A stretch of 64,000 nt of DNA from Atriophallophorus winterbourni (GCA_013407085.1 JACCGJ010008710.1:1-64000); one strand, 5' to 3'; counted from the first letter of the stretch, positions 31,990 through 42,885 are shown. Program-made: numbers and translations. Notes: generated by a model not told the origin, from the sequence alone.

Positions 31990-32475
31990 CTGAAACTTCA
32001 GCACGGACAGCTTTACAGCGGTAGCGAGTACCGATTGCTTAATTGCCATACAACCATGACATGGGAATTCTAAAAAGATTGAGAGGGTGGGAGCTACAAA
32101 GCTGCTTAACTTGAAGAAGATTAAGTACAGACACTGGGATGATGTGTCTATACCTCGAATCAAACATGCATGTAATCAAGTTTCGTGAATGAGTAGAGCG
32201 GCATCAACACCTCAGTTTTCTTGTTTTTCACTGGCACACATTTAGGCTTCACGTTATATAAGATTAATCAAGCACTCCACGAACATGTCCAAGACCGAAC
32301 CGCCACTGAACACGATTTTGAGCCACAGCAAATGCCGATATCTTGGACCCCAGCTTGAGCGGCGGTTCGCCATAACAGATACTTGTTTGAATGTCAAAAT
32401 CTTGCTTTGCGTGTGCCAAGTGAGAATTTGGCTGCATTTACTAAGACATTCGTAGTTAGAAGTGGCAATCAAAAC
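31990..32475 (-). repeat. LINE 3' end (family E)
   Basis: Shares CGGTAGCGAGTACCGATTGC, TTAATTGCCATACAACCATG and CGAATGAGTAGAGCGGCATC-like blocks with 18155 and 23225. A decayed RT end is readable at 32254-32472. Confidence 0.65.
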
Positions 32476-32599
32476 CGCGTTTGCAATTCAAAGTTTTAAT
32501 AGTCCAAAAAGCAAATACTTTACAGTGACCGCAGATTAAAATATAAGGAATGCATGAAAACAACACAAATGTTTTATCAATGTGGAAAGTCAGCACGTG

Positions 32600-33480
32600 T
32601 ATTCAGATGCGAGGTTGGGTTGTCAAGTTCATGCTTGATGCGCAAATGATATATGGGGGCAGAGAGTTCCATATAAAACAAACTCGGACAGCAAAGAAAA
32701 TCCTTCGACAATTTGATCTGGAGTGTGGAATAATTAACTTGTAGCCCTGCGATCTGCTACCACGTGCTTCTTGTCGATGAAACAGGTGTTCACGTGGGTG
32801 ATACACCGTATGCAGAATGTTGAACAGGGCTGGATAGTGCCCCATCAACTCTGAACCTGATAACTATACCAGTCAAGTAATCCTGTATCCAGGCCAATAA
32901 TCTGCCGCACACCTCGAGGCGCTCCAATTTTTGTAGCAGTATGCTGTAGTTAACACGGTCAAAAGCTTTAGACCAAGTGTTTGTTAAGTTCGTCTGCTAC
33001 ACATCGTTCGAGAACTTTAGAGACCACTGGCAACAACGTGACTGGTCTGTTGTTAGACACATCGGATCGTTTCCCGCCTTTGTATATCGGAGTGATTAAT
33101 CCACTGTTCCAGTCAGTGGCAATCTGGCTGCAACTGAGTAACAGTTTGAAGAGATCAGAGAGTGGTGAAAATAGAGCATGGGCACATTGTTTTACGATGA
33201 AGGGTGTTATTTCATCAGCACCCGGGGATTTTTTGTATTTAACCTGAGTAGCTTTACCAGTACACTCTCGGGTTTCACAGCGATTTCGTGTATTGTGTTA
33301 ATCTGTGATCTGAATGTAGGCATATAGTAACATACGCGCTCGTTAAGGTAGAACACTCTAGAGTAGTGGATGTAGTTCCAGTCATAGTAAGTAAATCAGA
33401 AACGCCTGGCTTTACCCTCACCTTTCTGTTCATGATCTGGAAGATGAGCTTCGGGTTTCGTTCAATTTTATCCATCAGAT
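32600..33480 (-). pseudogene. CR1-like LINE fragment with internal deletion
   Basis: From 33300 down: EITPFIVKQCAHALFSPL, NSGLITPIYKGGKRSDVSN, PVTLLPVVSKVLERCV (early RT blocks), then a decayed stretch, then directly the C terminus (YKLIIPHSRSNCRRIFFAV, 32603-32848). The catalytic palm is missing. Confidence 0.7.
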
Positions 33481-33799
33481 TGATTTGATACCCTTATTTA
33501 TCCTCCTTGCTTAACCGGTGAAAAAGTATGTGTAGTGTAAGGTTTTATTCCGAATGACTACAACCTCCGGATGATTTTTAGATTGGCATGGCTGGTCCAT
33601 CCTGCGTACACCGCAACTTTGCATCGCCCATCTGATGTTTTTCACTCATTTTCCTGACGCTTGCAATCGGACAATCTAGTTTCCAATCGTGCCACAGTTG
33701 TACATTTCAGAAACTGTGCTCGGCATAGATCCCCACAACATCCGTGTCTAAAGCGGGTATAAAGCGCATGTATTTATCGCCATCCACATGGGTGTGAGC

Positions 33800-33990
33800 C
33801 CAAGTGTTTGATGGGGATGCGAACCTTATTCAGCGTTGTAGTACATCTTCAAACCTCGTTTACCATTCATCCACTGTTTCAAGGCCAGCGGATGTTGATC
33901 GTACTATCTTTACCTGATGAGTGCAAACAGCACGAAACCCGTCGTGGTGTGTGTGTGTGTGGTGGAACGCCTCGAAATTACGAATTTTTG
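33800..33990 (+). repeat. hammerhead-type repeat, single copy
   Basis: TTTACCATTCATCCACTG, then the ribozyme core at 33908-33949 and a (TG)n run. Opposite orientation to the 40.66-kb array. Confidence 0.65.
33908..33949 (+). ncRNA. hammerhead ribozyme core (plus strand)
   Basis: CTGATGA (33914-33920), stem II GTGC-AAACA-GCAC, GAAAC, then GTC cleavage triplet (33941-33943). Core bases are all consensus, but stem III (CCCG) and stem I are weaker than in the array. Confidence 0.55.
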
Positions 33991-34439
33991 ACACCAACAA
34001 TACATGTGAACATAACTGCGGCGGTGTAGTGTTCTGCCCTTTGGGTGTGATATGACCATTTATTTAGTTTCGGATTAAAGAAAAGACGTATGAACAAGTC
34101 TCATGAGTCCGAATGACCGATTAAATCCAAAGGAAAATGGCGAAAAAGACCCAGCAAATAACATTATTAGTTTAGCGAACAGGTTGACTCAACCACAAGT
34201 TGGAGGAAAATGATGTACTAGTTATGAGGGTGAAGTTTACAAAGGTATTTAAACGATTAACCTAGTCGAATTGTCATCGAACAGCTACCCTCAGGTCTGT
34301 CAATGAGATTGCAATAAATCGGGAACAGATTGGATGACATATCAACACAACAGCTTGCATGTTGTTTCTAGATCATGATTTTTCGGTGATCATTTGAAAA
34401 TTTCTGAATGAAACATTTCATGATTGCCAAATTATTTAA

Positions 34440-34690
34440 CAGAATTCAATGGAAAAGTGGTAAACAAAGTTAAACTTGTATGCCACTGTTATACAGGGTT
34501 CTTACAAAGAACCACGATGTTCAAATACAGAATCACAGAGTGATTCCTGGCCAAGCGCTCGAGGCGCATGTAAAAGATCAATGTATTGTGATGCTCACAT
34601 CCCAATCACATTTCATGATTCTAAAATTGTTACAGAATTCAGTAAATTATTCCGTTGCGTCGTGAAACCTCCATTTGTTGGCTTGGAATA
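34440..34690 (+). repeat. related short repeat without ribozyme core
   Basis: GTGGTAAACAAAGTTAAACTTGTATGCCACTG and CGATGTTCAAATACAGAATCAC (shown for identification as two blocks, each also found near 58.8 and 60.1 kb in reverse). Same repeat group as 58.7-59.0 kb. Confidence 0.5.
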
Positions 34691-34911
34691 ACAATGAAGT
34701 TTTGAAAAATTGATGGCATTTTTGTCCTCAACTGGGTATACCGATTTTTCCGGTATAAAATGACTTGGTCCTTGTGCCAGTGCGTTTATTGACAGAAAAT
34801 GGTGATAGTTTTATCATCATCTGTTGGCACCTCCAGCAACACGTAAACCTGAAGTGTTTGAGGTAACCCGAGCTGGACAATGCGATTAATGACCATATTT
34901 TTCTGGATATA

Positions 34912-36031
34912 CACTCAAATCTCAGTACTATGCCACCCGTTGGGACCGAGCAAGAGTGGCATAGTAACGAGGGTTTGTAAAAACGGCTTTATTTTCTTAA
35001 GTCCATCATTTATTTGTTTAATCGATCAGTCCAAAGCTCTCAGAAATCGTCGGCTGACGCATCTTCTTTCGTCGGATCTCGTTCGTCTCGTTGTCTAGCC
35101 GATCACACGCTTGCATCAGTCTCGTACAGGTTGAAGACATCATCTGCAGAGAACTGCCTGAGTAAGGGCCGGAGAACCTGCTGCTGCCAATCAATAAGGG
35201 ATTGGGAATCCACCGCTCCAGCTTCGCCCTGCACTGTCTTGAACGTGACGCCATTGCGCTTCTTGAAGCTGTCTAACCAACCGTCGCTCGCCATGAAGTC
35301 TGGGATGTGCATCAGCTCGGCCAGTTTTATCGCCTTCTCCTTGATCATATCGCCGCTGACAGGCAGATTCAGTCCTCTTGCTTGCTTCAGCCACATCAGC
35401 ACTCCCTCCTGAAACTTCGGGTCGTGAGGCTGCGTCAGCTTCATACGCTTCGATGGAACTCCTGCTTTGATTGCAGCTTCAATTGCATCCTTCTTGCTGA
35501 TAATGCCCTACACGGTGGTTCTCTTAACTTCGACGCCCCATTTCTTGCTCATCTCCCTCGCCAACTTGGACTGATTCGGCTCCTTCTTCGCAGCATCGAT
35601 GATCTCGAACTTCTCCTTCAGCGTAAATTCGGTTCGCTTGCGTTTCGGAGCTGACGTTATTGGCAGAATAGTTTAAAAAATAACGATGTCACTGTTGTGA
35701 GTGTCTGTTTGTGCGCGCGATTTCGTGGGTCTATCTATCGATACTTAAAGCAAGCGTAGGAAAGAGGCTTGTCGTTGTGCGTTAAGTGATTTGCTTGTTG
35801 TAGCTGGCGTCAGGGAGAAACATCGCGTGTTTGACCTTGAAACCGGCTGACTATATGCGTAAAATGCGCAGAAATGCACTTTTAAATAGTCACAGAATAG
35901 TGGCATAGTAGCGAGAGTAGGGAGTGGCATAGTAAATTTATTTTGTATTGAATTTTGTCGGGACCGAGCAAAAGTGGCATAGTAGCGAGAGTGGCATAGT
36001 AACGAGGTGGCATAGTACCGAGATTTGAGTG
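34912..36031. mobile_element. pogo/Tigger-like Tc1/mariner DNA transposon, 1.1 kb
   Basis: Terminal inverted repeats of about 25 bp with one mismatch, starting CACTCAAATCTC on the left and ending GAGATTTGAGTG on the right. TA target-site duplications at 34910-34911 and 36032-36033. The minus strand encodes a broken CENP-B/Tigger-type transposase N-terminal half. The block GTGGCATAGTAxCGAG recurs at both ends, mostly on the right. Confidence 0.85.
35103..35660 (-). pseudogene. Tigger/pogo-like transposase, N-terminal half
   Basis: From 35660 down: PKRKRTEFTLKEKFEIIDAA (CENP-B/Psq-type helix-turn-helix), a stop in KRTTV*GIISKK at about 35508, then the second HTH (GVLMWLKQARGLNLPVSGDM, KAIKLAELM, ASDGWLDSFKKRNGVTFKTV), then FSADDVFNLYETDAS, where the DDE domain should begin with N.DE. 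It ends there, so no catalytic domain exists. Confidence 0.8.
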
Positions 36032-36276
36032 TACTCGTTTTTGCTGATTGAAACGATGTGAGTTACACTACGTAAATCAGAAGTTCATGTATGCTGGATG
36101 ACAGTTCAGTGAATGTGGTTTTTAAATGTAAACGATACCGATATTTATTTCGCTGCTTAAGTATCTTAGTTAAACAAGTGACCATGAATTCTGCTACTTG
36201 TGTTCGTTCATATGTATTCCCGTTAGAGTTTACATCCAGAATGCGCACATTTTACGATTACATACTACTTGCTAGT

Positions 36277-37351
36277 GGTACCAAGGTTGTCAAAGCCGGG
36301 GCGGTTTGGGGGATAAGCTCCCAATTCCAAAAATGCTCCAATGGCACGCGTCTCTTATAGCCTCTGACAACTAAGTCCAGCTCCTGGCCTGCACGTGTGG
36401 TCCTGTGTGACCCGGCGGAACTGCTTCTCCTGGCAGGAGATAGGGCGAAGGCGGCTGACTGGCGCCTCAAAACCAGCATGCTTCGGGCTGGTGGAGGTCG
36501 TAAGTCCATAAAGGCGTTCCACCTGAGGAAGGAAAACCCTTAACTCAAACCTCCACTGCCTTGTGGCTACATCCAAACATGGAAAAGGCTTCAAAAGTCA
36601 ACCTCGAGGAAAAATCCGGAACCGGAGTCCCGTTAGGCAGTCCGAATTTCTTTACAACTTCGCCCTGCCAACTTCTGCGACGGCATCGTTGTCCAAACGT
36701 ATCAGCCTAGCTGTTCCTTTGGTTCCGGTGGTGCCGTGGAGAGGGAGCACTTGCTGCATGGGCAACAGCTGGTTCTCCGCTTTGAACTGCCCTGGCGTAC
36801 ATAACAACGCACCAATGGAGAGGACACTCCATTCCGCTTCTGCGGATAATAACACGGGAAGCAGCAGATACCGGTTAAAATCTATGGCTCGATTGGCGTG
36901 GAGATTAGCGCCTGGGGTTGCTTCCGACGGTGGGAGAGACTTTCAAGTCTCATTGGACGGCTACCGCCCGCCTCAAGCCAATATGGTGCCGTCTCGCCAC
37001 GGTCTGCTATCCTTATTGGGTGCATGGGGATTGGAATCAACCGACAAGCAGACTGTTATTTCCGCACCAGCTGAACCAACTACTAAAAAACAAATGTCAT
37101 TTCTGAAACTGGGAACCTGGAACGTCCGGTCCATGCTTCCTGGATTTCATGACGACGTCTCGAATATCAGAGGCGGCGTGCTACTGACGCAATACAACCG
37201 AGTTCGGAATATCGTTGCCAACGCTGCGGGAGAGATTGTTCCTGCCGAATCGGACTGTTTAGTCACTCAAAAAGCTGAAAAACCTGAATATTCACGCGTT
37301 TGTGATGTACATCCATGGTCGACATCGACCGAAGGAGCCAACAACAACTAC
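36277..37351 (+). mobile_element. internally deleted RTE-Z derivative with 14-bp target-site duplication
   Basis: Starts at the RTE 5' end (GGTACCAAGGTTGTC), includes the 5'UTR and the first residues of the endonuclease (MSFLKLGTWNVRSMLPGF, about 37093-37150). It then jumps to the 3' zinc-finger region and end (GCGGGAGAGATTGTTCC to CGACCGAAGGAGCC). Perfect TACTACTTGCTAGT duplications lie at 36263-36276 and 37352-37365, so it moved as one deleted unit. Confidence 0.85.
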
Positions 37352-37419
37352 TACTACTTGCTAGTATATGTTAAACTTGTTCAGTTGGTCCAAACATTGT
37401 CTTGTCAAAGTTGTCAGAT

Positions 37420-39240
37420 GAGATCTTTCAAATAGCCCTGAAAACGGGAGAAATGAATTTGCCTTACAATACAAATCTACGTTAGATGTGTTAGAAACCG
37501 CAAATGCTCTGGCAATTTACTGTTCTAAGTTGTTCGTGCCAAAGGTTTTAGTGGAACGTTCTGAGTATTCAATTGAAACAGGAATCGAAAGGTTGTGCGA
37601 TATTTCGATAAATCCAATGATTGTTGCAAGTCATTTGCTCAAACTAAAGGTAAGAAAATCCCCAGGAGCGGATGGCATCACACCGGATGTGCTCAGGTTC
37701 TGTCACCGTCAGCTTTGTGAACCGCTCTCCAGCCTGTTTAACTATTCGTTGCTTAAGGGAGTTGTACCGAAAGATTGGAAGTCCGGCGTGATAACACCTA
37801 TCTTCAAAGGCGGTTGCCGATCTGACGCTGCAAATTATCGTCCCGTCACACTTTTACCTGTTATTGCTAAGCTCATGGAACGTATAGTCTCGGAAAGAAT
37901 AGTTGCACACTTCGAATCGCATAATTTGTTTTCGCCAGCGCAGCATGGATTTCGATCACACCGATCTTGTCTCACAAATCTTCTCCTCGCGTTAGACGAC
38001 TGGACAAAGGAGATGGATAAAAGTTCTTGCATCCACGTCTGTTACCTAGACATTTCGAAAGTTTTTGACAGAGTCAATCATCATTTGCTTCTTCAAAAAC
38101 TGATGCGTTTAGGAATATGTGATCCACTCCTCTCATGGTTGTGCGACTATCTGTCAGATCGCGACGCCCGAGTTAAAGTTAACGGAGCGCTATCCCAAAC
38201 GTTCAAAACCACCAGTGGAGTCCCACAAGGGTCTGTGCTAGGCCCGCTCCTCTTTCTGTTGTACATAAATGATTTACCCCCCTTCATATCGTCCAAAATG
38301 GTCCTGTTCGCGGATGATATGAAAATTTGGACGACAATAAGTTCTGCAGAGGATTGTGAGAAACTGCAAACGGACTTGGACAGCGTGTCGAATTGGGCGG
38401 CCATGAATGACATGTCATTCAACATACAGAAATGTAAGATGCTCCATCTTGGCAAGAATGTTCCTTGGTCATGTCGATTGGGAACTGAAATACTAGCATA
38501 GAGCTCGTTAGAAAAAGATCTTGGAGTGTGGATTAGCGGGAACCTGAAGAGCACAGCGCACTGCCAGAACACATATCGACGGGCAAACAGATTGTTGGGT
38601 ATCTTTCGAAGAATATTTGGAAGATTCTCTCTGGTAACGTTACCAAGGATAATGAATGTCTACCTTCGCCCTACGATGGAGTATGCGGTAGAGGTCTGGG
38701 CTCCTTGGCTGCGAAAGGATATTGCTCTCTTCGATAAAATCTATCATAGAGCAACAAAGTTATGATGGGTCTTCGCAATGTTCCGTACACCGAAAGATTG
38801 CGACGTCTGGGTCTATGCGACTTTACCCAAAGGAGGATACGACGCGATATTATTCTGACTTATAGAATTGTGTTTACCGAAGGACATCCACTAAAACACT
38901 TGCTTGATGTGTGTGAAGGGAAAGTGACACGCGGACATACCTTATCCCTTTACGTCCCAAGTTCCCGTATTGACTGTCTGCGCCATTTTTTCGCCATACG
39001 TGCTATATTTCTTTGGAATTCCCTACCCCAACATGTGGTGGACTCTCCTTCCCTGGCGGCGTTTAAAGTGAAATTGGACTCACATATGCAAAAGAATAAC
39101 ATTCGTGAGCCTTACATTTGATATTCTCTATTGCTTTTATACTATTTTATTTTTCCCATTTTCATTCATACCGTCATCCTGTGGTGTTGTAAAGTATTAA
39201 CTTTTTTAACCATAAATCTTTGAATTTGAATTTGAACGCG
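37420..39240 (+). mobile_element. CR1-like LINE, 5'-truncated, near-intact RT
   Basis: RT open from 37488 to 38501 with KSPGADGITPDVLRFC, GVITPIFKGGCRSDAANYRP, QHGFRSHRSCLTNLL, YLDISKVFDRVNHHLLLQKL, SGVPQGSVLGPLLFLLYIND and the catalytic LFADDMKIW. One stop (38499-38501), then the connector EKDLGVWISG, RPTMEYAVEVWAPWLRKD; a frameshift near 38765; then the C terminus (38762-39121). The 3' end is a TTTGAA repeat at 39217-39235. No endonuclease domain remains. Confidence 0.85.
37488..38501 (+). pseudogene. CR1-like reverse transcriptase ORF
   Basis: 337-residue frame covering RT blocks 0 to 7 with intact FADD. The termination TAG is followed in frame by SSLEKDLGVWISG, so a single substitution ends the ORF early. 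It would copy LINE RNA at target sites if expressed in full, but the upstream endonuclease is missing. Confidence 0.85.
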
Positions 39241-39367
39241 GAAAAGATGTGTCTTAACAAGGAAAGCAATTACCTGATGATATCGATAGACATTGGGAGC
39301 CTATTCCCACTGCCACCCCCGGCTATCATTAACTTTGTAAAATCACTATATATCTTTCACTAAATCT

Positions 39368-40065
39368 AGGGAAAGGAAAACCTTTATCTCAAACCTCCAA
39401 TGCCTTGTTGCTCTATTCAATCAGGAAAAAGACTTCAGGAGTCAACCTCTAGAAATCATCGAAACCGTAATCCTGTTGGTTTTTCCAAAGTTGTATACAG
39501 CGACGTCCTGACAACTCTTGCGACGACATTGTTGCCTAAATGTATCAACCTTAGCTGTTCATTTAGTTCCAATGGTGTCGTGGATAGGGAGCACTTGTTG
39601 AATGGGCAACGTCTAGTTCTCCATATTCAACTGCCCATGGAGTACATCTCAACTCACTAATCGTGAGGACACTCCAATCCGCTTGTGTGGATAATTAGAC
39701 CGGAAGCAGCAGATACCGGTTAAAAGCTATGGTTCGACTGGCGTGAAGCTTATCGCCAGGGAATGCTTCCGATGTTTGGAGAGGTCCTCGGGACACTCAT
39801 TGGACAGTTACCGCTTGTCTCAAGCTGGGCCGCTCCCAGTCAATAATATTTCGTTTCGCGACGGTCTGCTATCCCTATTTGGTTGTTGGGGATTAGTGGG
39901 CGACAAAAAAACAAAACTGTACTTTTCCACACCAGCGAGCGAATATGTCACGCCCGAATCGGACTGTTTAGTCATTCTAAAAGCTGCATGAAACCATAAC
40001 GCGCTTGTGATTTACATCCATGGTCGACATCGACTGAAAAAGACCGACACAAACAACCTCTAATC
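39368..40065 (+). mobile_element. second internally deleted RTE-Z derivative
   Basis: Begins within the RTE 5'UTR (AGGGAAAGGAAAACC), follows the same 5' region as 36.5-37.1 kb (TTGTTGAATGGGCAACG, AGCAGATACCGGTTAAAA), then joins the 3' end at a different point (CACACCAGCGAGCG into CCCGAATCGGACTG). Ends GACATCGACTGAAAAAGACC. Confidence 0.75.
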
Positions 40066-40204
40066 AAGATGAAATGCTAAATCCCTGAGTTTCATCCACC
40101 TGGAATAAGATGACCCCAAAACAACAAGCAAGAGTTGACAGCTTAATGAACCGCATGAATATTTAAGGCTGGGACTGATTACCGGTAGATCTACCACGTA
40201 GCAG

Positions 40205-40650
40205 CACTTTGAAACAGTCACATAACGTCACAGCTGTCTATGAAAAGACGTCACGAGTACTGCTACTGCTAAAGCGCGTGTTCGGGAGTTTCACTAAGCA
40301 AACCGTTCATCGAATAATAAATACGTACTTGAGGCCAACCATGGAGTATGCGGTTCAGGCTTGGTCACCCTGGCTACAGAAGGACATGAGCCTCTTGCAG
40401 AGAATATATCATCGGACAACCAAGCTCGTACGCGGTTTGAAGCACAAACAATACGGAGATCGTATTGCAAGTCTCAATCTATTCGACTTTCGCTACCGCC
40501 GTCTTAGAGGTGATTTGATACTTATGTTCAATATACTGCATACCCCCAACCATCCCTTAAATCAACTATTCACGCGACTACCACCACGAACAAGCCGGAG
40601 TCATAACTATACAGTACTTATTCCCGACTCGAGGCTGAACTGTCGAAGGT
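40205..40650 (+). pseudogene. CR1-like LINE C-terminal fragment
   Basis: RIINTYLRPTMEYAVQAWSP, LQRIYHRTTKLVRGLKHKQ, LFDFRYRRLRGDLILMFNIL and IPDSRLNCRR. Truncated at both ends; the tandem array begins immediately after. Confidence 0.8.
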
Positions 40651-40682
40651 ATATTCATTTGCATGCTTTTCCGTCATTCACA

Positions 40683-40724
40683 CCCCACGACCGGTTTCGT
40701 GCTGTTTGCACTCATCAGGTAGGG
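40683..40724 (-). ncRNA. type-I hammerhead ribozyme, array unit 1
   Basis: Minus strand 5' to 3': CCCTAC, CTGATGA, GTGC-AAACA-GCAC, GAAA, CCG-GTC, GTGGGG. Stem I pairs CCCTAC with GTGGGG (one G-U). Stem II is four perfect pairs. ACCGGT is a palindrome, so stem III is best formed between two molecules. Cleavage is expected after the C of GTC. All conserved core bases are present. Confidence 0.8.
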
Positions 40725-40913
40725 ACAGTAAGATCAGGATCCGCATGCGCTCGAAACAGTGGAAGAATGGTAAACAAGGAGCGCTTGGATGCCACTGTTG
40801 GATAAGGCTGGTACGACCAACCTGTTCAAAGCATGTGTCCAAACACATGTTAAATGGGGTTAAACCCATAACCATGAAACAAAAAATTCATTTGCATGCT
40901 TTTCCGTCATTCA

Positions 40914-40957
40914 CACCACACGACCGGTTTTGTGCTGTTTGCACTCATCAGTAAGGG
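40914..40957 (-). ncRNA. hammerhead motif, array unit 2 (core damaged)
   Basis: As unit 1 but GAAA is AAAA and stem I reads CCCTTA, which pairs less well. Probably inactive. Confidence 0.65.
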
Positions 40958-41114
40958 ACACTAAGATCAGGATCCGCATGCGCTTGAAACAGTGGAGGAA
41001 TGTAAACAAGGAGCGCTTGATGCCACGTTGGATAAGGCTGGTAAATGGGCTGGTAAATGGGGTAAAAACAAATAACAAAGAACAAAATATTTGCTTGCTT
41101 TGCTTTTCACACAA

Positions 41115-41157
41115 TCCCACGACCGATTTCCGTGCGTTTGCCACTCATCAGGTAGGG
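41115..41157 (-). ncRNA. hammerhead motif, array unit 3 (altered)
   Basis: CTGATGA intact; stem II shifted (GTGG...GCAC), one extra base before GAAA and ATCGGTC in place of ACCGGTC. Activity doubtful. Confidence 0.55.
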
Positions 41158-41347
41158 ACAGTAAGATCAGGATCCGCATGCGCTGAAACAGTGGAAGAAT
41201 GGTAAACAAGGAGCGCTTGTATGCCACTGTTGGATAAGGCTGGTACGACCAACCTGTTCAAAGCATGTGTCCAAACACATGTTAAATGGGGTAAAACCCA
41301 TAACCATGAAACAAAATATTCATTTGCATGCTTTTCCGTCATTCACA

Positions 41348-41389
41348 CCCCACGACCGGTTTCGTGCTGTTTGCACTCATCAGGTCGGG
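41348..41389 (-). ncRNA. type-I hammerhead ribozyme, array unit 4
   Basis: Core identical to unit 1. Stem I has one mismatch (CCCGAC against GTGGGG). Confidence 0.75.
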
Positions 41390-41530
41390 ACAGTAAGATC
41401 AGGATCGGCATGCGCTTGAAACAGTGGAAGAATGGTAAACAAGGAGCGCTTGTATGCCATTGTTGGATAAGGCTGGTACGACCAACCTGTTCAATCACGT
41501 GTCTAAACACATGTTTAATGTTTCATCTTC

Positions 41531-41940
41531 GGTCTTTCGCGAGCTTCGTTTCTGAAGAATTTAATTATAGAAAATGGTAATGAACACCACCTTGCTTAGG
41601 CGATATACTTTGCAATTTCCGTTCTCACGTGAAAAATTTAACCATCCCAACATGACCTCAATGGAAATTTAGTTTATTCACATTAAGTTATATTCGCCAG
41701 AATGTTTTTTAGTTGATCAACTACGTTCAAACATGCCGAATATGCAACATAATTTTGTATTTCAACAAAAAATATTCAATATTTTTGAATAAATTCAAGG
41801 CCATTCAAATTTTTTTTAATTTTAACATTAACCATAAGAAAATAAAAATTAAAATATGTATGGGCATAGAAAACAAGAAAATAACAGTTGGAATAAGTAG
41901 AATATAAGTAATTAGGAAACGGATAGTTCAATAAAAAAAC
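41531..41940. other. AT-rich spacer, no gene
   Basis: Low-complexity AAAT-rich sequence; small open frames only. Confidence 0.5.
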
Positions 41941-41944
41941 TCGT

Positions 41945-42205
41945 CTAATTTCGTTTTAAGCGAATGCAGTCTAGTTGAATGGGTAGAAGGTAAACAGTTC
42001 CAAGGACATAATAGAAATTTCTTCTACAGTTCAGGCGGGAATGGGGTACCACCAGCACATACTCATGGGTTCGATAATTCCTCGTATCCCTTCGGCCCTG
42101 TAAGGGATCGTTCAGTGTGTATCGAGATTCAATGTGATTAAACTTCGAAATTATTATCCTCAGGAAAGAAACGTCACGTAGTTGACAAGTTAGGCGCAAA
42201 AAACG
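41945..42205 (-). pseudogene. CR1-like LINE C-terminal fragment
   Basis: Minus strand: IIISKFNHIESRYTLNDPLQ, THEYVLVVPHSRLNCRRNF, LPIQLDCIRLKRN; same C-terminal pattern as 40.6 kb. Confidence 0.65.
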
Positions 42206-42854
42206 TTCAAGTATTTTTCATCGAAGTAGATAGACTTTGTAAAGCATTTGTTTCACCACACGTTAATTCGAATAATGTTGTCTTATTCATTCTCCACCAT
42301 TTATATAAATTACATTATATTGCCACTTATGAAAATTTTCAATTCAGTTAATTTAAATAATGAATCTGTGTTCGATATCAACGTGAGAAAACGAAAGGGA
42401 AGCTCTTAACTGCTTTCAAATGTAATATGTTAACCAATCCGGTCTGAATTATTTGAGTAGCTATTATGGTTACTTCGACTAAATCGATCATCATTACAAC
42501 CATCGATTTTAGTTAAATGCTCAAGGTCGAATTAGGTAAACGTTTCCACTTTGTTTCCGCGAAAAACATTATTTTTAATTTAGCGAGCTAATGAAAATAT
42601 TGCACGATCAATCAACACGCTCATCGCGTGTCTCAAATTATGTTGCAGCGAGATTGGCCTTTTCGTGTTGGACAGTTTTGTTTTGTTTATTTGTGACATG
42701 GAAACCAGCGTTTGAAATCAACTTCGAGGAATTAAGTATTGCCTTTGGGTGAAGATTTTTGTGATGGTTACTCTATGAACATGTATTTTGAAAAAGATGT
42801 CTTGTGATTACTTCCGATAATGCCTTTCTATTTTTTTCATATTTTATTCTACAT
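42206..42854. other. no recognisable feature
   Basis: AT-rich sequence without coding or repeat signature. Confidence 0.4.
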
Positions 42855-42885
42855 TCTATCTATCTATCTATCTATCTATCTATCA

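Larger units (their letters stand above)
40656..41530 (-). repeat. four-unit tandem array with hammerhead ribozymes (retrozyme-like)
   Basis: Units begin at about 40656, 40889, 41089 and 41321 (233, 200, 232 and about 210 bp). Each carries CATTTGCATGCTTTTCC, the ribozyme core on the minus strand, GAAACAGTGG...AATGGTAAACAAGGAGCGC and TTGGATAAGGCTGGTA. Units 1 and 4 are best preserved; unit 2 has a core substitution and lost part of the CCAACCTGTTCAAAGCATG block; unit 3 is rearranged. No ORF. Confidence 0.85.

Noticed and set aside
36563..37435. 290-aa open frame as a host gene
   Set aside because: Covered by the deleted RTE element, with an endonuclease start and a target-site duplication; the frame after the junction is not the LINE frame.
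40656..41530. CRISPR-like array
   Set aside because: Units are ~230 bp, diverged throughout with no short repeat plus unique spacer pattern, and the genome is eukaryotic.
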